In this document: positions 15,558-24,599 of the stretch, in pieces | Position numbering within the stretch: the first letter of the stretch is position 1 | How the letters are laid out: the number at the start of each line of letters is the position of its first letter | Assembly (NCBI GenBank): GCA_029243485.1 | Contig: JAQWRY010000079.1 | Span: forward strand, 85,451-149,450 | DNA: 64,000 nt | Source of the DNA: Candidatus Binatia bacterium | GTDB lineage: Bacteria; Desulfobacterota; Binatia; UBA12015 | Direction: 5' to 3' | Position numbers and translations under genes: made by a program | The notes under the pieces: model-generated | Seen by the model: only the letters and a program-made list of their open reading frames with translations | Database searches by the model: none | Told to the model about the DNA's origin: nothing

Positions 15558-17228
15558 ATGGCCGCACCCACATACGAGGACGCCCTCGCCACAGTCACCG
15601 CACCCGGTGCACGTTTTGAGATCGAAGACGTCGAAGTCCGCGGTCAGACGTACAAGTACTTCAAGAACACCGCGCCGAATCTCCGGGCCATCTTCGACAC
15701 CGCCCGCACCCGCGACGGGATCTTCCTCGTCTACGAAGACGAGCGTTGGACGTTCGCCGACACCATGGCCAAGGCCGACCAGATCGCCGACGCGCTCGTG
15801 AACCAGTACGACGTCGCGAAGGGCGACCGCGTCGCGATCGGGATGAGGAATTACCCGGAGTGGGTCGCAAGCTTCGTCGCGATCACATCGATCGGTGCCG
15901 TATCGGTCTCGCTCAACGCCTGGTGGACCGAGGAAGAGATGGCCTACGGGATCGAAGACTCAGGCGCGAAAATCTTGATCGCCGATCGCGAACGAATAGA
16001 GCGTGCCTCCCCGGCTCTGAAGAACGGCGCCCTGCAGGCGCTCGCCGTCCGCGCGGAAGGCGAACTACCGCCAAACACGAGGCACCTGAACGACGTCCTG
16101 CGGCCGAACGCGACCTTGCCGGACGTCCGCGTCGAGCCCGATGACGACGCGACCATTCTCTACACGAGCGGCACGACCGGTTTTCCCAAGGGCGCCGTCT
16201 CGACTCATCGCAACGTCCTGTCGGCCATCATGGCCTTTGGGTGCCGTGCCCAAGTCCGCGCTGCAATGCGCGCCGGCCAACCGCCACACCCCTTTCCGAT
16301 CGTCTTCATCTTGATCGTTCCGCTCTTCCACGTCACCGGATCGGTCGCCGTGATGCTGAACGCGTTCATCGCCGGGGTGAAACTCGTGATGATGTACAAA
16401 TGGAACCCCGAACGGGCCCTCGAACTGATCGAGAGGGAGAGGGTCACGAACTTCGTCGGCGTTCCCACGATGTCCTGGGATCTCCTGGAGTCACCCGACT
16501 TCGCGAAGCGAGACACGTCGAGCCTCATGAACGTCGGTGGAGGCGGTGCGCCGGCCCCGCCCGAGCTCGTCCGCCGGGTCGACAAGTCCTTCGCGAAGGC
16601 CCGACCGAACATCGGCTACGGCATGACCGAAACCTGCGCCTACGGCCCTCAGAACGACGGGGACGACTACATTCGAAAGCCCACGAGTACCGGCAGAACG
16701 GTTCCCGTCCTCGAGATGCGCGTGATCGACGTAAACGGCAGGGCCCTCGGCCCCGGCGAAGTGGGGGAGATCTGCTTCCGAGGACCCAACGTGTTCCGTG
16801 GGTACTGGAACAAGCCCGAAGCTACCGCCGAGGTCCTCCAGGACGGCTGGCTCCGGAGCGGGGACATCGGCCGGATCGACAACGAAGGCTTCATCTACGT
16901 CGAGGACCGGGCCAAGGACATGGTCCTGCGCGGCGGCGAGAACATCTACTGCGCCGAAGTCGAAGCGGCGGTCTACGAGCACTCCGCGGTGCATGAAGCC
17001 GCAGTCTTCGGAACGCCGCACGATCGGCTCGGAGAAGAGGTTGCCGCGGCGATCTACTTGAAGCCGGGAGAGACGCTCGACCCGGAAGTGCTGCGCGAGC
17101 ACCTCGCCGCCCGGATCGCTTCGTTCAAGATACCGAGCCGCATCGAGATTCGAACCGAACCGCTACCGAGGAACGCGGCGGGCAAGGTCCTCAAGCGCAC
17201 GCTACGAGACGAGACCACATCGAGGTAA
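15558..17228 (+). CDS. Class I adenylate-forming acyl-CoA ligase
   Basis: 556 residues, ATG directly after the TAG of the serine hydrolase. The P-loop-like A3 motif YTSGTTGFPKGAV lies near residue 200, the A5 motif GYGMTETCA near 355, the A7-type WLRSGDIG near 435, the hinge EDRAKDM near 450, and the C-terminal Lys in AGKVLKR near 545 is the adenylation lysine. This is a full-length fatty or aromatic acyl-CoA ligase, cytoplasmic. The acyl group is not predictable. Together with the preceding lipoprotein hydrolase it suggests extracytoplasmic ester cleavage followed by activation of the acid, which is an inference. Confidence 0.92.
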   Translation: MAAPTYEDALATVTAPGARFEIEDVEVRGQTYKYFKNTAPNLRAIFDTARTRDGIFLVYEDERWTFADTMAKADQIADALVNQYDVAKGDRVAIGMRNYPEWVASFVAITSIGAVSVSLNAWWTEEEMAYGIEDSGAKILIADRERIERASPALKNGALQALAVRAEGELPPNTRHLNDVLRPNATLPDVRVEPDDDATILYTSGTTGFPKGAVSTHRNVLSAIMAFGCRAQVRAAMRAGQPPHPFPIVFILIVPLFHVTGSVAVMLNAFIAGVKLVMMYKWNPERALELIERERVTNFVGVPTMSWDLLESPDFAKRDTSSLMNVGGGGAPAPPELVRRVDKSFAKARPNIGYGMTETCAYGPQNDGDDYIRKPTSTGRTVPVLEMRVIDVNGRALGPGEVGEICFRGPNVFRGYWNKPEATAEVLQDGWLRSGDIGRIDNEGFIYVEDRAKDMVLRGGENIYCAEVEAAVYEHSAVHEAAVFGTPHDRLGEEVAAAIYLKPGETLDPEVLREHLAARIASFKIPSRIEIRTEPLPRNAAGKVLKRTLRDETTSR

Positions 17229-17241
17229 ACGCGTCTGCGGC

Positions 17242-17745
17242 TCAGTCGGAGCCGTGGTCGAAACCGGGACCGCCCGAGCCGCCATCGCCCGTCCCTGCCC
17301 CCGCGCCCGCGTGGGCGACCATGACCTCAGTGCCGATTGCGGCGCGGCGCTCTTCTGCGATCGCGTGCGCTTCGTCCTCGATGAAGAAGACGTGTACGCC
17401 GACCCGGAACCAGGGCATCCGTTCCGAACTCGGAAGCGCGGCGGGGAGGAATGCGAACACCTCCTGGCTCCACAGGCCGTTCTCGCCGCCTGTCACCTCC
17501 AGGAAGTGCTCCGGTGGCTCCGCAAACTTGAGTTGACCACCACGGCGACCGCCGCTGGCAAACTTGGGTACGGACGCGAACGTTCGGACCGACGCGTCGC
17601 GCACCTGGAACGCGAGGAAAGTCGGGCCGACGGACTCCGTGACGCCGTCGTCGTCGACCAACCACGCCGCAATCCCCGGCGTCGCCGGCTGGATCTCCCA
17701 GCGGTACGTCCAAAGGACTTCCTGTTGTTGGTCGTTCGGGTCCAC
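17242..17745 (-). CDS. Uncharacterised protein with Gly-rich tail
   Basis: 167 residues, no recognised family and no signal peptide. It is rich in beta-prone segments (WTYRWEIQP, FLAFQVRDASV, WFRVGVHVFF) and ends in a long Gly/Ala/Asp tail (HAGAGAGTGDGGSGG). EVFAFLPAALPSSERMPWFRVG looks like a conserved core. Convergent with the acyl-CoA ligase, 13 bases apart. The length and even codon use support a real gene. Confidence 0.6.
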   Translation of the reverse strand: MDPNDQQQEVLWTYRWEIQPATPGIAAWLVDDDGVTESVGPTFLAFQVRDASVRTFASVPKFASGGRRGGQLKFAEPPEHFLEVTGGENGLWSQEVFAFLPAALPSSERMPWFRVGVHVFFIEDEAHAIAEERRAAIGTEVMVAHAGAGAGTGDGGSGGPGFDHGSD

Positions 17746-17800
17746 CGGGCCTCCCGGGCCGCTCCCCCCGGGCGCGACCGTCGCACTAAGGATGCCTTAA

Positions 17801-18910
17801 CTAGGCCCGGTCTGCCAAGGACTCTCGAACAATCGGATGCGCGAGCACCAACTCCAGCGCCTCGGCCACCCCGGGCGCCACGACGGCCCGATCGGCCGGC
17901 CCGCGGGGCTCGTAAAAGCTGGAATCCTCGCTTGTCAGAAGGGCAATCGTCGGCACGTCGAGCGCCACGCCCAGATGCATCGGGCCGGAATCCGGTGTCA
18001 CGAGAGCGCCGCTCTGCCCCAGGACGGCCGCAAAAAGCCGGAGCGGCTGGGGCGCAAGGATCCGCCCGTGGGTGCCGATCACGGTACGATAGAAGCCGTC
18101 CAGCGAGGCCTCCTCGGGCCCGAGGAGCACGACGAAGGGCATCCCGGCCGCGTCCAGCGCCCGCAGGAACTCCGCCCAACGCTCATTCGGCCAACGCTTG
18201 TGCAGATGCCCGCCGACGAAGACGGCAACAAACGTCTGCACGACACCGGCCCGAACCAGTCCCAGTTCATCGAGAACCCGGACTGCAGCCGCGGCCTCGT
18301 CCGCCCCCACTTCGTACAACGGCCGATCCGAGCACCCCATGCCCAGCGCATCGCCGATCTCCAGAGCATCGTCGTACGCGTGCATACACACCGGCCGCGG
18401 GAACAGGACGTTCATGAAGCGCTCGCCCGGGCCCTCGATCCCCACCCGGTAACGCGCGCCGCTCAAGTACGAGTAGAGCCCGCCGGAGAACGACCCCATC
18501 CCAGCCTCGACCGCCACGTCGAAGCGCTCACTGCGCAGCCGTCGAAACAACGCGACGAACTCCCACGGCTTCGCGACGTAGCTACGCGACATCGGATGGA
18601 TCGCATCGATCGGAAGGTTCTCGAGGAGCTTGCTCGTGGTGTCACCCGCAAGATAGTCGAGCCGCGCCCCCGGGAAGCGCTCGCGGAGCGCGGGGATGAT
18701 CGCGTTCGTCATCAGTGTGTTGCCGATGCGAAAATTGGGCCTGACCACGAGAACCCGCTCGACGTCACGGACCTCGTCGAGCGACACGCGTGCCGCGCGA
18801 GGCAGGAGCGCTTCGAGGAGACGTCCAAAGGTCTGCCGTCCGGCGCGACCCGTGGCGTGCCCGACGCGCTGTCCCCCTGGGCCGCGGAAAAATCTTCGCA
18901 ACAGGGCCAT
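17801..18910 (-). CDS. Glycosyltransferase family 9 (heptosyltransferase-like)
   Basis: 369 residues starting at ATG 18910. VLVVRPNFRIGNTLMTNAIIPALRERFPGARLDYL is the N-terminal GT9 signature (usually RxDRIGDxxLTxP). The C-terminal domain has GGHLHKRWPNERWAEFL and VTPDSGPMHLGVALDVPTIALL, the nucleotide-sugar D-x-G-x-x-H motif of ADP-heptose transferases. Asp replaced by Asn in PNFRIGN is a small deviation. Likely adds a sugar to lipid A core or another glycolipid at the inner-membrane face. A strongly basic stretch at residues 5-35 may hold it to the membrane. A longer frame upstream runs into a thioesterase remnant and is rejected. Confidence 0.88.
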   Translation of the reverse strand: MALLRRFFRGPGGQRVGHATGRAGRQTFGRLLEALLPRAARVSLDEVRDVERVLVVRPNFRIGNTLMTNAIIPALRERFPGARLDYLAGDTTSKLLENLPIDAIHPMSRSYVAKPWEFVALFRRLRSERFDVAVEAGMGSFSGGLYSYLSGARYRVGIEGPGERFMNVLFPRPVCMHAYDDALEIGDALGMGCSDRPLYEVGADEAAAAVRVLDELGLVRAGVVQTFVAVFVGGHLHKRWPNERWAEFLRALDAAGMPFVVLLGPEEASLDGFYRTVIGTHGRILAPQPLRLFAAVLGQSGALVTPDSGPMHLGVALDVPTIALLTSEDSSFYEPRGPADRAVVAPGVAEALELVLAHPIVRESLADRA

Positions 18911-18930
18911 CGGCGGCGTCGCCGTCGCTT

Positions 18931-19140
18931 CTACCCACCGCCCGGCCCCGGGGCAACCGCAAAGCCCCAGCGAGAGGCCACCGAGTCCCGTCTGGATCCC
19001 ACCGCCATCGCTCGGCCCACCTCGAACGCATGGAGCGCCCGTTGGAGGGCGCCAACGTGCCCCGCCGCGAACATCTCGTAGTGATCGCCGGGAACGACCT
19101 CGGTCCTGAGGCGCCCGCGAACGATCTCCGCCCACCCGCC
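18931..19140 (-). pseudogene. C-terminal stump of an alpha/beta-hydrolase thioesterase
   Basis: On the minus strand a frame ending at TAG 18931 reads TEVVPGDHYEMFAAGHVGALQRAL, the characteristic end of type II or NRPS/PKS thioesterase domains (catalytic His in GDHYxM). Nothing of the nucleophile elbow or the rest of the fold is present: the frame is preceded at once by the HtrA gene's stop. It is therefore an isolated stump left by a deletion. Confidence 0.5.
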
Positions 19141-19165
19141 TTTTTTGGCGACTACACGAGCGCGC

Positions 19166-20317
19166 TCAGCGAGCCTCGACCGTCACTGGGAGGACATACT
19201 TCGAACCCTCGTGCAGGATCGTCAGAGTCACCTGCCGGCCGATGGGGAGCATGCCCACTCGCGCCCGGAGATCCGACGAGGACCGTACCGCTTCGCCGTC
19301 CATCGACATGATGACGTCACCCCGCTCGATCCCGGCTCGTCCTGCCGGTGAATCCGGCGAAACCTGGCTCACGAGCGCTCCCGCCCCTCGCGGAAGGTCC
19401 ATCGCGTCGGCGAGATCGGGGGTGAGTGTCTGGACGAGCAGGCCCAGACGACCGCGGCGCACTTCCCCATGCTCGAGTAGCTGGCGCATCACGTTGCGCG
19501 CGATGTTGCTAGGCACCGCGAAGCCGATCCCGACATTGCTCCCGCTCGGCGCCAGAATGGCGGAATTGAGGCCGACCAATCGCCCCAGGCTGTCGACGAG
19601 CGCACCGCCGGAGTTTCCCGGATTGATCGATGCATCCGTCTGGATGAAGTCTTCGTAGCCCTCGGGAATCAGCCCGGTGCGGCCCAAAGCGCTCACGATC
19701 CCGGAGGTAACGGTCTGCCCCAAGCCGAAGGGGTTTCCAATCGCGACCACGAAATCGCCGACGCGCAGCCGATCACTGTCCGCGAAACGAATCTGGTCGA
19801 GGCCCGAAGCGTCGATGTCAAGCACCGCGACGTCGGTCTCGGGATCACTGCCGATTCGCCGCGCTACGAACCACCGGCCGTCCAGGAGGGTGACCCGGAC
19901 TTCCTCGGCGTCTTCGATCACATGGTGGTTGGTCAGGATGTAGCCCGCCGCACCGTCGACGATGACGCCCGAGCCGGCACTCACGACTTCGCGGCCGGGG
20001 ACCTCCTCCACATCTTCCGGAACTCCGAAGAAGCGCCGGAAGAACGGATCTCCGAGGAGCGGATTGTTGCTCTCCTGGACCCGGGAACGCACCGAGATGT
20101 TCACCACGGCGGGCGTAACCTGCTCGAGCATCGGCGCCAGGGTCAGCACGCCCCTGCGGTCCTCCTCGAAGGCGCCCACGACGCCCGACGAACCCGTCGG
20201 TAGAGCAACCGACCGAGGTGCAAGCGAACTCGGGGTCGAGGCGCAGCCACCGATCGAGGCCAGCAGGAAGCCCGCCAGCAAAGCGCCGACGGTTCCCCTC
20301 GTGTTCCGTCTCAGCAT
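19166..20317 (-). CDS. HtrA/DegP-type serine protease, predicted lipoprotein
   Basis: 383 residues from ATG 20317. Trypsin-fold triad: His in LTNHHVIED, Asp in DPETDVAVLDI, Ser in GNSGGALVD. One PDZ domain (about 285-375: LGLLVQTLTPDLADAM ... GIERGDVIMSMDG) follows, so DegS/DegQ-like rather than two-PDZ DegP. The N-terminus carries LLASIGGC, a lipobox, so unlike most HtrA proteins it is probably lipid-anchored. The linker to the protease has low complexity. Periplasmic quality control or regulated proteolysis is likely. A TTG seven codons earlier is an alternative start. Monocistronic as far as I can see. Confidence 0.92.
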   Translation of the reverse strand: MLRRNTRGTVGALLAGFLLASIGGCASTPSSLAPRSVALPTGSSGVVGAFEEDRRGVLTLAPMLEQVTPAVVNISVRSRVQESNNPLLGDPFFRRFFGVPEDVEEVPGREVVSAGSGVIVDGAAGYILTNHHVIEDAEEVRVTLLDGRWFVARRIGSDPETDVAVLDIDASGLDQIRFADSDRLRVGDFVVAIGNPFGLGQTVTSGIVSALGRTGLIPEGYEDFIQTDASINPGNSGGALVDSLGRLVGLNSAILAPSGSNVGIGFAVPSNIARNVMRQLLEHGEVRRGRLGLLVQTLTPDLADAMDLPRGAGALVSQVSPDSPAGRAGIERGDVIMSMDGEAVRSSSDLRARVGMLPIGRQVTLTILHEGSKYVLPVTVEAR

Positions 20318-20571
20318 CCTGTCCCCAGCCCCGTCCAAGGGGCACCGCTACCAGAGGAGGAACTGCGGCTAAAGGTCTGCCCGCGCGGCGCCGTCGAACT
20401 CTCTGTGAGAGCACTCAACGAGTCCGTGGACCCTGAACAGTCGGATACCCTGCCCCGCCCGATCTTCCGCGCCAATACCGAGAGGTCCCGGGCGGAGTCG
20501 AACCACCGCCGGCGCCGTTCAAAGCAAAGCCGCACGGCCGGGTTTGGCCGCCGCCGCTCGGTCCGCCAGCG

Positions 20572-21075
20572 CTAGTGCAACGCCGTCGCAACTAGACCAG
20601 CGCCCGTCGCTTTTTGGGCCGGGTTGCTCCAACGCACGGCCGAGGCCGGCAGGTCCACGATGAATGCGGCCCCTCGGCCGGGAGCACTGTGCACGGTGAC
20701 CTCGCCCCCCATCACTTCGGCGAGTTGACGAGCCATCGCAAGCCCGCGGCCGATCCCCTCGACGGAACCGGCGTCGACCTGCTCTGATGCCGTGAAGATC
20801 TGGTCCTGGCGCTCTCGCGGGATCCCGCCCCCGGTATCCGTCACGGTGAACCGACAACGATCGCCGTGCGGCGGCGCACCGATCGAAATCGCGCCCTCGG
20901 TGGGCGCTCGTGCGGCGTTCGTAACGAGGTTGTGCAGGATCTGACGAAGCCGAAGCCCATCGGTGATGATGGTCGCCCCGTTCCAGGCGACCTCGGCTCG
21001 CACCGGTTTGCCCCGGACCAGCAGGCGCGCGCCGCCCGCAACCTCCCCCAGGCGCGCAGCCAAGCCCCCAGACGG
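20572..21075 (-). pseudogene. Histidine-kinase ATPase-domain remnant
   Basis: The minus strand encodes a HATPase_c domain only: N box RQILHNLVTNAARA, G1 DTGGGIP, G2 GIGRGLAMARQLAEVMGG and the final GRGAAFIVDLP strand. No HisKA dimerisation helix, sensor or membrane part precedes it; similarity fades near 21075 and the divergent monooxygenase gene begins at 21129. Apart from the missing front the ATPase motifs are intact, so a recent truncation is likely. A stand-alone HATPase protein from an internal start is possible but no good start is visible. Confidence 0.6.
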
Positions 21076-21128
21076 GGCGCGGTACAAGCGCCGCTTGAAC
21101 GGAACCCCGGTCCAGCTATGAGAGAAGT

Positions 21129-21995
21129 ATGCGCTTCTCATACGCCGAATCGATGTGCGACGTGACCCACTACGCACCCTTGGCACAGGCATGCGAAGAA
21201 ACCGGATGGACCTCCTTCGTCGTGCCGGACAGCGTTTGCTACCCAAAAGAGTCGGACTCGAAGTACCCGTATACGCCCGACGGCAACCGGGAGTTCCTCG
21301 AGGACAAACCGTTCATCGAGCCGTTCGCCCTCATCCCGTGGCTCGGCGCCGTCACGAAGACCCTGCGCTTCACGACTTTCGTCGTGAAGCTCCCGATCCG
21401 ACACCCGGTCCTCGTCGCGAAATCCATCTCGTCTATCGCCGCACTCACGAACAACCGCCTCGGTTTTGGCATCGGGCTCAGCCCCTGGCCCGACGACTTC
21501 CGCGTGATGGACGTCCAGTGGAAGGGCCGCGGCACACGCATGAACGAGATGATCGAAATCATCCGCGGCTTGAACGCCGGCGGATTCTTCGAGTTCCACG
21601 GCAAGTATTACGACCTAGAAGCGATCAAGATCTCGCCCACACCGACCGAACCGATCCCGATGCTGATCGGCGGACATTCGGAAGCGGCGCTCAAGCGAGC
21701 AGCGCGTCTGGGGGACGGTTGGATGCACGCCGGAGGCGACGCCGAAGAGATGCGCGGCTACCTGACCCGGCTGAAGGACCTGCGCCGCGAGCATGGCCGG
21801 GAAAATACGCCCTTCGAGGTCCACGTGATCTCTCTCGACGCGTACACTCTCGACGGGATCAAGCGGCTCGAAGACGAAGGCGTCACCGACGTCGTCGTAG
21901 GCTTCCGCGACGTCTACACGGGCGCGGACATCCCTCTTCAGGATAAGCTCGACGCGCTGCGGGGCTACGCCGACACCGTGATCGCGAAGGCCTGA
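21129..21995 (+). CDS. LLM-class F420-dependent oxidoreductase
   Basis: 288 residues. MRFSYAESMCDVTHYAPLAQACEETGWTSFVVPDS is the first strand/helix of the luciferase-like TIM barrel; PIRHPVLVAKSISSIAALTNNRLGFGIGLSPWPDDF is the conserved flavin-proximal loop; PIPMLIGGHSEAALKRAARLGDGW is the phosphate-binding C-terminal signature. In the TIGR03619-type branch the cofactor is usually F420. Oxidises or reduces an unknown, probably hydrophobic substrate. It is divergent from the kinase remnant and convergent with the SMP-30 gene (6-base gap). One of three such enzymes in the window; it resembles the 43070 one in the ESDSKYPYT/IKTPYPYT loop. Confidence 0.9.
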   Translation: MRFSYAESMCDVTHYAPLAQACEETGWTSFVVPDSVCYPKESDSKYPYTPDGNREFLEDKPFIEPFALIPWLGAVTKTLRFTTFVVKLPIRHPVLVAKSISSIAALTNNRLGFGIGLSPWPDDFRVMDVQWKGRGTRMNEMIEIIRGLNAGGFFEFHGKYYDLEAIKISPTPTEPIPMLIGGHSEAALKRAARLGDGWMHAGGDAEEMRGYLTRLKDLRREHGRENTPFEVHVISLDAYTLDGIKRLEDEGVTDVVVGFRDVYTGADIPLQDKLDALRGYADTVIAKA

Positions 21996-22001
21996 ACCCG
22001 G

Positions 22002-22910
22002 TCAGACGTTCAAGAAGTTGAGCGGCAACCCGCCGGTCGGCCACGTACTCTTCACCAGGCGTCCGCTGGAAGACAAAGTCACGTACGCCGTCCGTAGGCC
22101 TTCCCCGCCGAAGCAGATGTTGGTCGTCAGAGGGTCGTCGGTCGGGAAATGCTCGACGGTCGCACCGTCGGGCGAGATCCGCGTAATCCCGCCGTTGATG
22201 ATCGTCGCCACGCAGACATGTCCGTCCGCGTCGACCGTCATCGAGTCGAAGAACTGGTAGCCCGAAACGCCGGCGAGGCATTCCTCCATCGGGAGCTGCC
22301 GCTCGAGCACGCCGGGCTCCTTCACGTGGTAGGCGAAGACCCGCCCCGGAACCGTCTCGGCCACGTAGAGTCGGGTTTCGTCGGGAGAGAGGCTGATTCC
22401 ATTCGGCGTGTTCGCGGGAAAGACGATCTCGCGGACGAGGGAGCCGTCGGTCTTGGCGTAGAAGACCGCGCCTCGGTCCATCTGCCGCCCGTGCGACTTG
22501 CCGAGATCCGTGAAGTAGAAACCCCCTTCGCGATCGAAGACAATGTCGTTCGGGCCGCGCAGCGGGTTCCCGTCACACTCGGTGTACAGGACCTCAATCG
22601 CGCCGTCGTCCAGGCTCACCGCTTCGATCCGGCCGCCCGAGTAGTCGTCCGGCTGGTCTCCGGGGATCAGCATGTCGCCGACCCGATGCCAGGCGAAGCC
22701 GCCGTTGTTGCAGACGTAACAACGACCGTCCGGACCGATCGCGGCGCCGTTCGGTCCGCCCCCCGTTTCCGCGATGACCTCGATCTTGCCCTCGGGTGTC
22801 ACACGACTGAGCGTGCCGCGCTCTATCTCGACAACGACGATGTCGCCGTTCGGCATGGCGATCGGGCCCTCGGGAAAACGAAGCCCGGAAACGATCTCTT
22901 CGAACTGCAT
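22002..22910 (-). CDS. SMP-30/gluconolactonase-family protein
   Basis: 302 residues forming a six-bladed propeller. Metal ligands of the family are visible: Glu in RFPEGPI (about 14), Asn in GNPLRGPNDIVF, a further Asn in ANTPNGISLSPDE, and Asp in SMTVDADGHV. These enzymes hydrolyse sugar or other lactones with a divalent metal. No signal peptide, so cytoplasmic. Followed upstream on the minus strand, 27 bases away, by the start region's neighbour gene 22938-23720, so likely the second gene of a two-gene unit. The lactone is unknown. Confidence 0.9.
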   Translation of the reverse strand: MQFEEIVSGLRFPEGPIAMPNGDIVVVEIERGTLSRVTPEGKIEVIAETGGGPNGAAIGPDGRCYVCNNGGFAWHRVGDMLIPGDQPDDYSGGRIEAVSLDDGAIEVLYTECDGNPLRGPNDIVFDREGGFYFTDLGKSHGRQMDRGAVFYAKTDGSLVREIVFPANTPNGISLSPDETRLYVAETVPGRVFAYHVKEPGVLERQLPMEECLAGVSGYQFFDSMTVDADGHVCVATIINGGITRISPDGATVEHFPTDDPLTTNICFGGEGLRTAYVTLSSSGRLVKSTWPTGGLPLNFLNV

Positions 22911-22937
22911 AGGACGAACCCCTTTCGGGGCCTCGAC

Positions 22938-23720
22938 CTATCGCGAAGCCGGGGTCGGGTCCAGGTTGCTCATCATCTTCTGCCAGCCGAGAACCCGGGC
23001 GAAGGCAGGGACATGCGAACCGAGCAGAAGCTGTTCGACCGAGAGCGACTCCTTCTCGTCAAACCAGGTACGGGCCAGACCATGAAGGGCGTCGTCCGCG
23101 GCCCCGGATTGGATCGCGGCGTCGATGCCGACGCGACGTTTTAGATACGGCTCTAGCTCACGGAACTGGTCCTGCCGGACCCGAGCTCGCGCGATCGCTC
23201 GACGCACCCGCTGTGCACTCGGTCGACCATCTTTCCCGACGAGAAAGTCGCGCACGGCCCTTCTCAGGATCTCCGGAATCAACTCGCGAACGCTGACGTC
23301 CGCCTGGTCGGGGAAGACCTCCCGAGCGACGGCAGCCAAGCTGGTGTCGGCCACGCCGGCCGCGATCGCGTCATACGGATTGAGCCTATCGTCGAGGACC
23401 TCACTGAACTCCTCGAACAACTGAAGCTGCTCGATCTTGTAACGAAGGAGATCGCGGATGGACGGATCATCGATGGCGAAGCGCAACTGCTCGGCCCGCA
23501 CTTCGCTCCCGCTGAAGTGATCTTCGACGAAGTGCTGGAACCACGGGAGCGGCAAGCCGACGTGGGACGCGTCGTCCGGCGTGACGAGTTCGCCACGCAG
23601 CGGTGCGAACTCTCGCCAGCGCTTTCGCGCCGCCAGAGGCGCACGAAACCAGCTCCCGGAAGAGTTCCGGAGACCGGACGCGCCTGAACCTCGGGTCCAC
23701 GCCATTACCCCTGCAGCCAA
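22938..23720 (-). CDS. Uncharacterised alpha-helical protein
   Basis: 260 residues, no recognised family. From about residue 55 on it is almost entirely helical and charged (YKIEQLQLFEEFSEVLDD, REVFPDQADVSVRELIPEILRRAV, RRAIARARVRQDQFRELEPYLKRR). The first 50 residues are Ser/Gly/Arg-rich and their composition fits a translated spacer, so the true start is uncertain. Another frame across 23590-23700 (PELFRELVSC) also looks protein-like, which hints at a frameshift near the 5' end. It precedes the SMP-30 gene in the same direction. Confidence 0.5.
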   Translation of the reverse strand: MAAGVMAWTRGSGASGLRNSSGSWFRAPLAARKRWREFAPLRGELVTPDDASHVGLPLPWFQHFVEDHFSGSEVRAEQLRFAIDDPSIRDLLRYKIEQLQLFEEFSEVLDDRLNPYDAIAAGVADTSLAAVAREVFPDQADVSVRELIPEILRRAVRDFLVGKDGRPSAQRVRRAIARARVRQDQFRELEPYLKRRVGIDAAIQSGAADDALHGLARTWFDEKESLSVEQLLLGSHVPAFARVLGWQKMMSNLDPTPASR

Positions 23721-23830
23721 TCAATGAGAGCGGCGCGGCGCAAGTCCCATCGAGCCCGGCCGAGGACCGGGCCGGCTCCGATTTGAACCCGGGGGACGGC
23801 CGACCGATATTCCCAAAGGAGCGCTCTCCT

Positions 23831-24214
23831 CGGGTGGCGAAGAATGCAGGATCGGTACTAAACGGAGGCGGCCTCGCCGCATTGGACGACACGTTCGGAC
23901 GCGGCTTCGTACACGGGTTTTTCGACGTCTTCGTAGGCGCCAGTGCCGGTTCCATCGTGGCGAGTCTCACCGTCGAACCGCTCCGCGAGTAGATGTCGAT
24001 GGTCCTCGGAACCGACGAAACAGCGCTCGTGTACTTCAAGCACGAGGACGCCGGTGCTGGTCCGAAGATGGCGGCCGACTTCCTCGATTTGGTCGGTGCA
24101 CCGGCGAAGCGTGCGCCAGCCGCGTCCGCTCGCGGGAAGAAGCCCGCGAGCAAGAAGCGACCGCGCAGGAGCGCAAAACCGGCTGAAGACAGACCTACTC
24201 GGTCATGTCCTTGA
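23831..24214 (+). pseudogene. Relic of a patatin-like phospholipase
   Basis: One frame reads VLNGGGLAALDD then FDVFVGASAGSIVASLT. This is the patatin oxyanion GGG segment and the nucleophile elbow GxSxG (GASAG), but far too close to each other, so about 20 residues have been lost. A TAG follows at 23990. The same frame then resumes as a C-terminal piece (DETALVYFKHEDAGAGPKMAADFLDL) ending in a Lys/Arg/Ala-rich tail at 24214. No start is evident and the catalytic Asp-Gly is absent. The relic overlaps the end of the SCP2 gene. Confidence 0.5.
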
Positions 24215-24599
24215 TCTTCTGATCGAGCTCGATCTGGGCATCGTTCTTCGGCGGCGGCGGGACCATGATCTTGGTCATGTCGCCGTCGACCTTGATCTTA
24301 CCCGACATGAAGGCCTGCATCGCGGCGGCCTGGTCGCCCATCACGACGAGCGCGCGAGCGGTCTCGTAGTCGGTCGTGATCGTGACTTCGGGATTCTCGA
24401 GATGTCCGCGCCCGACAATCGGATTCCCCTGCGTGGTGTCGGTGTGCATCTGCACCGCGCCGTCGCCGAACGGAACCCCGCTCACGTTCTGATTCAGGCG
24501 CATCTTCACGGCGGGCGCCGGCACCTTGTCTGCGTACTCCTCGTTCAGCGCGATCAGCGTGTCGAGCCATCCGTCCGAAAGAAATGCGTGCTTGGCCAT
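24195..24599 (-). CDS. SCP2-type sterol/lipid carrier protein
   Basis: 134 residues covering one SCP2 domain: WLDTLIALNEEY opening helix, beta strands around VPFGDGAVQMHTDT, and the diagnostic late segment ALVVMGDQAAAMQAFMSGKIKVDGDMTKIM, matching the 'GK(I/L)KV.GD' motif. A cytoplasmic binding protein for sterols, acyl-CoA or other lipids, probably supporting the lipid-active enzymes nearby. The start is ATG 24599, with GGAGGAGAAC upstream on the minus strand. About 200 bases of non-coding DNA separate it from mtaB, divergently oriented. Confidence 0.88.
   Translation of the reverse strand: MAKHAFLSDGWLDTLIALNEEYADKVPAPAVKMRLNQNVSGVPFGDGAVQMHTDTTQGNPIVGRGHLENPEVTITTDYETARALVVMGDQAAAMQAFMSGKIKVDGDMTKIMVPPPPKNDAQIELDQKIKDMTE

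Noticed and set aside
23760..23830. Minus-strand GGTTCAAATC as part of a tRNA
   Set aside because: The five-base T stem does not pair and no D or anticodon arm is present.
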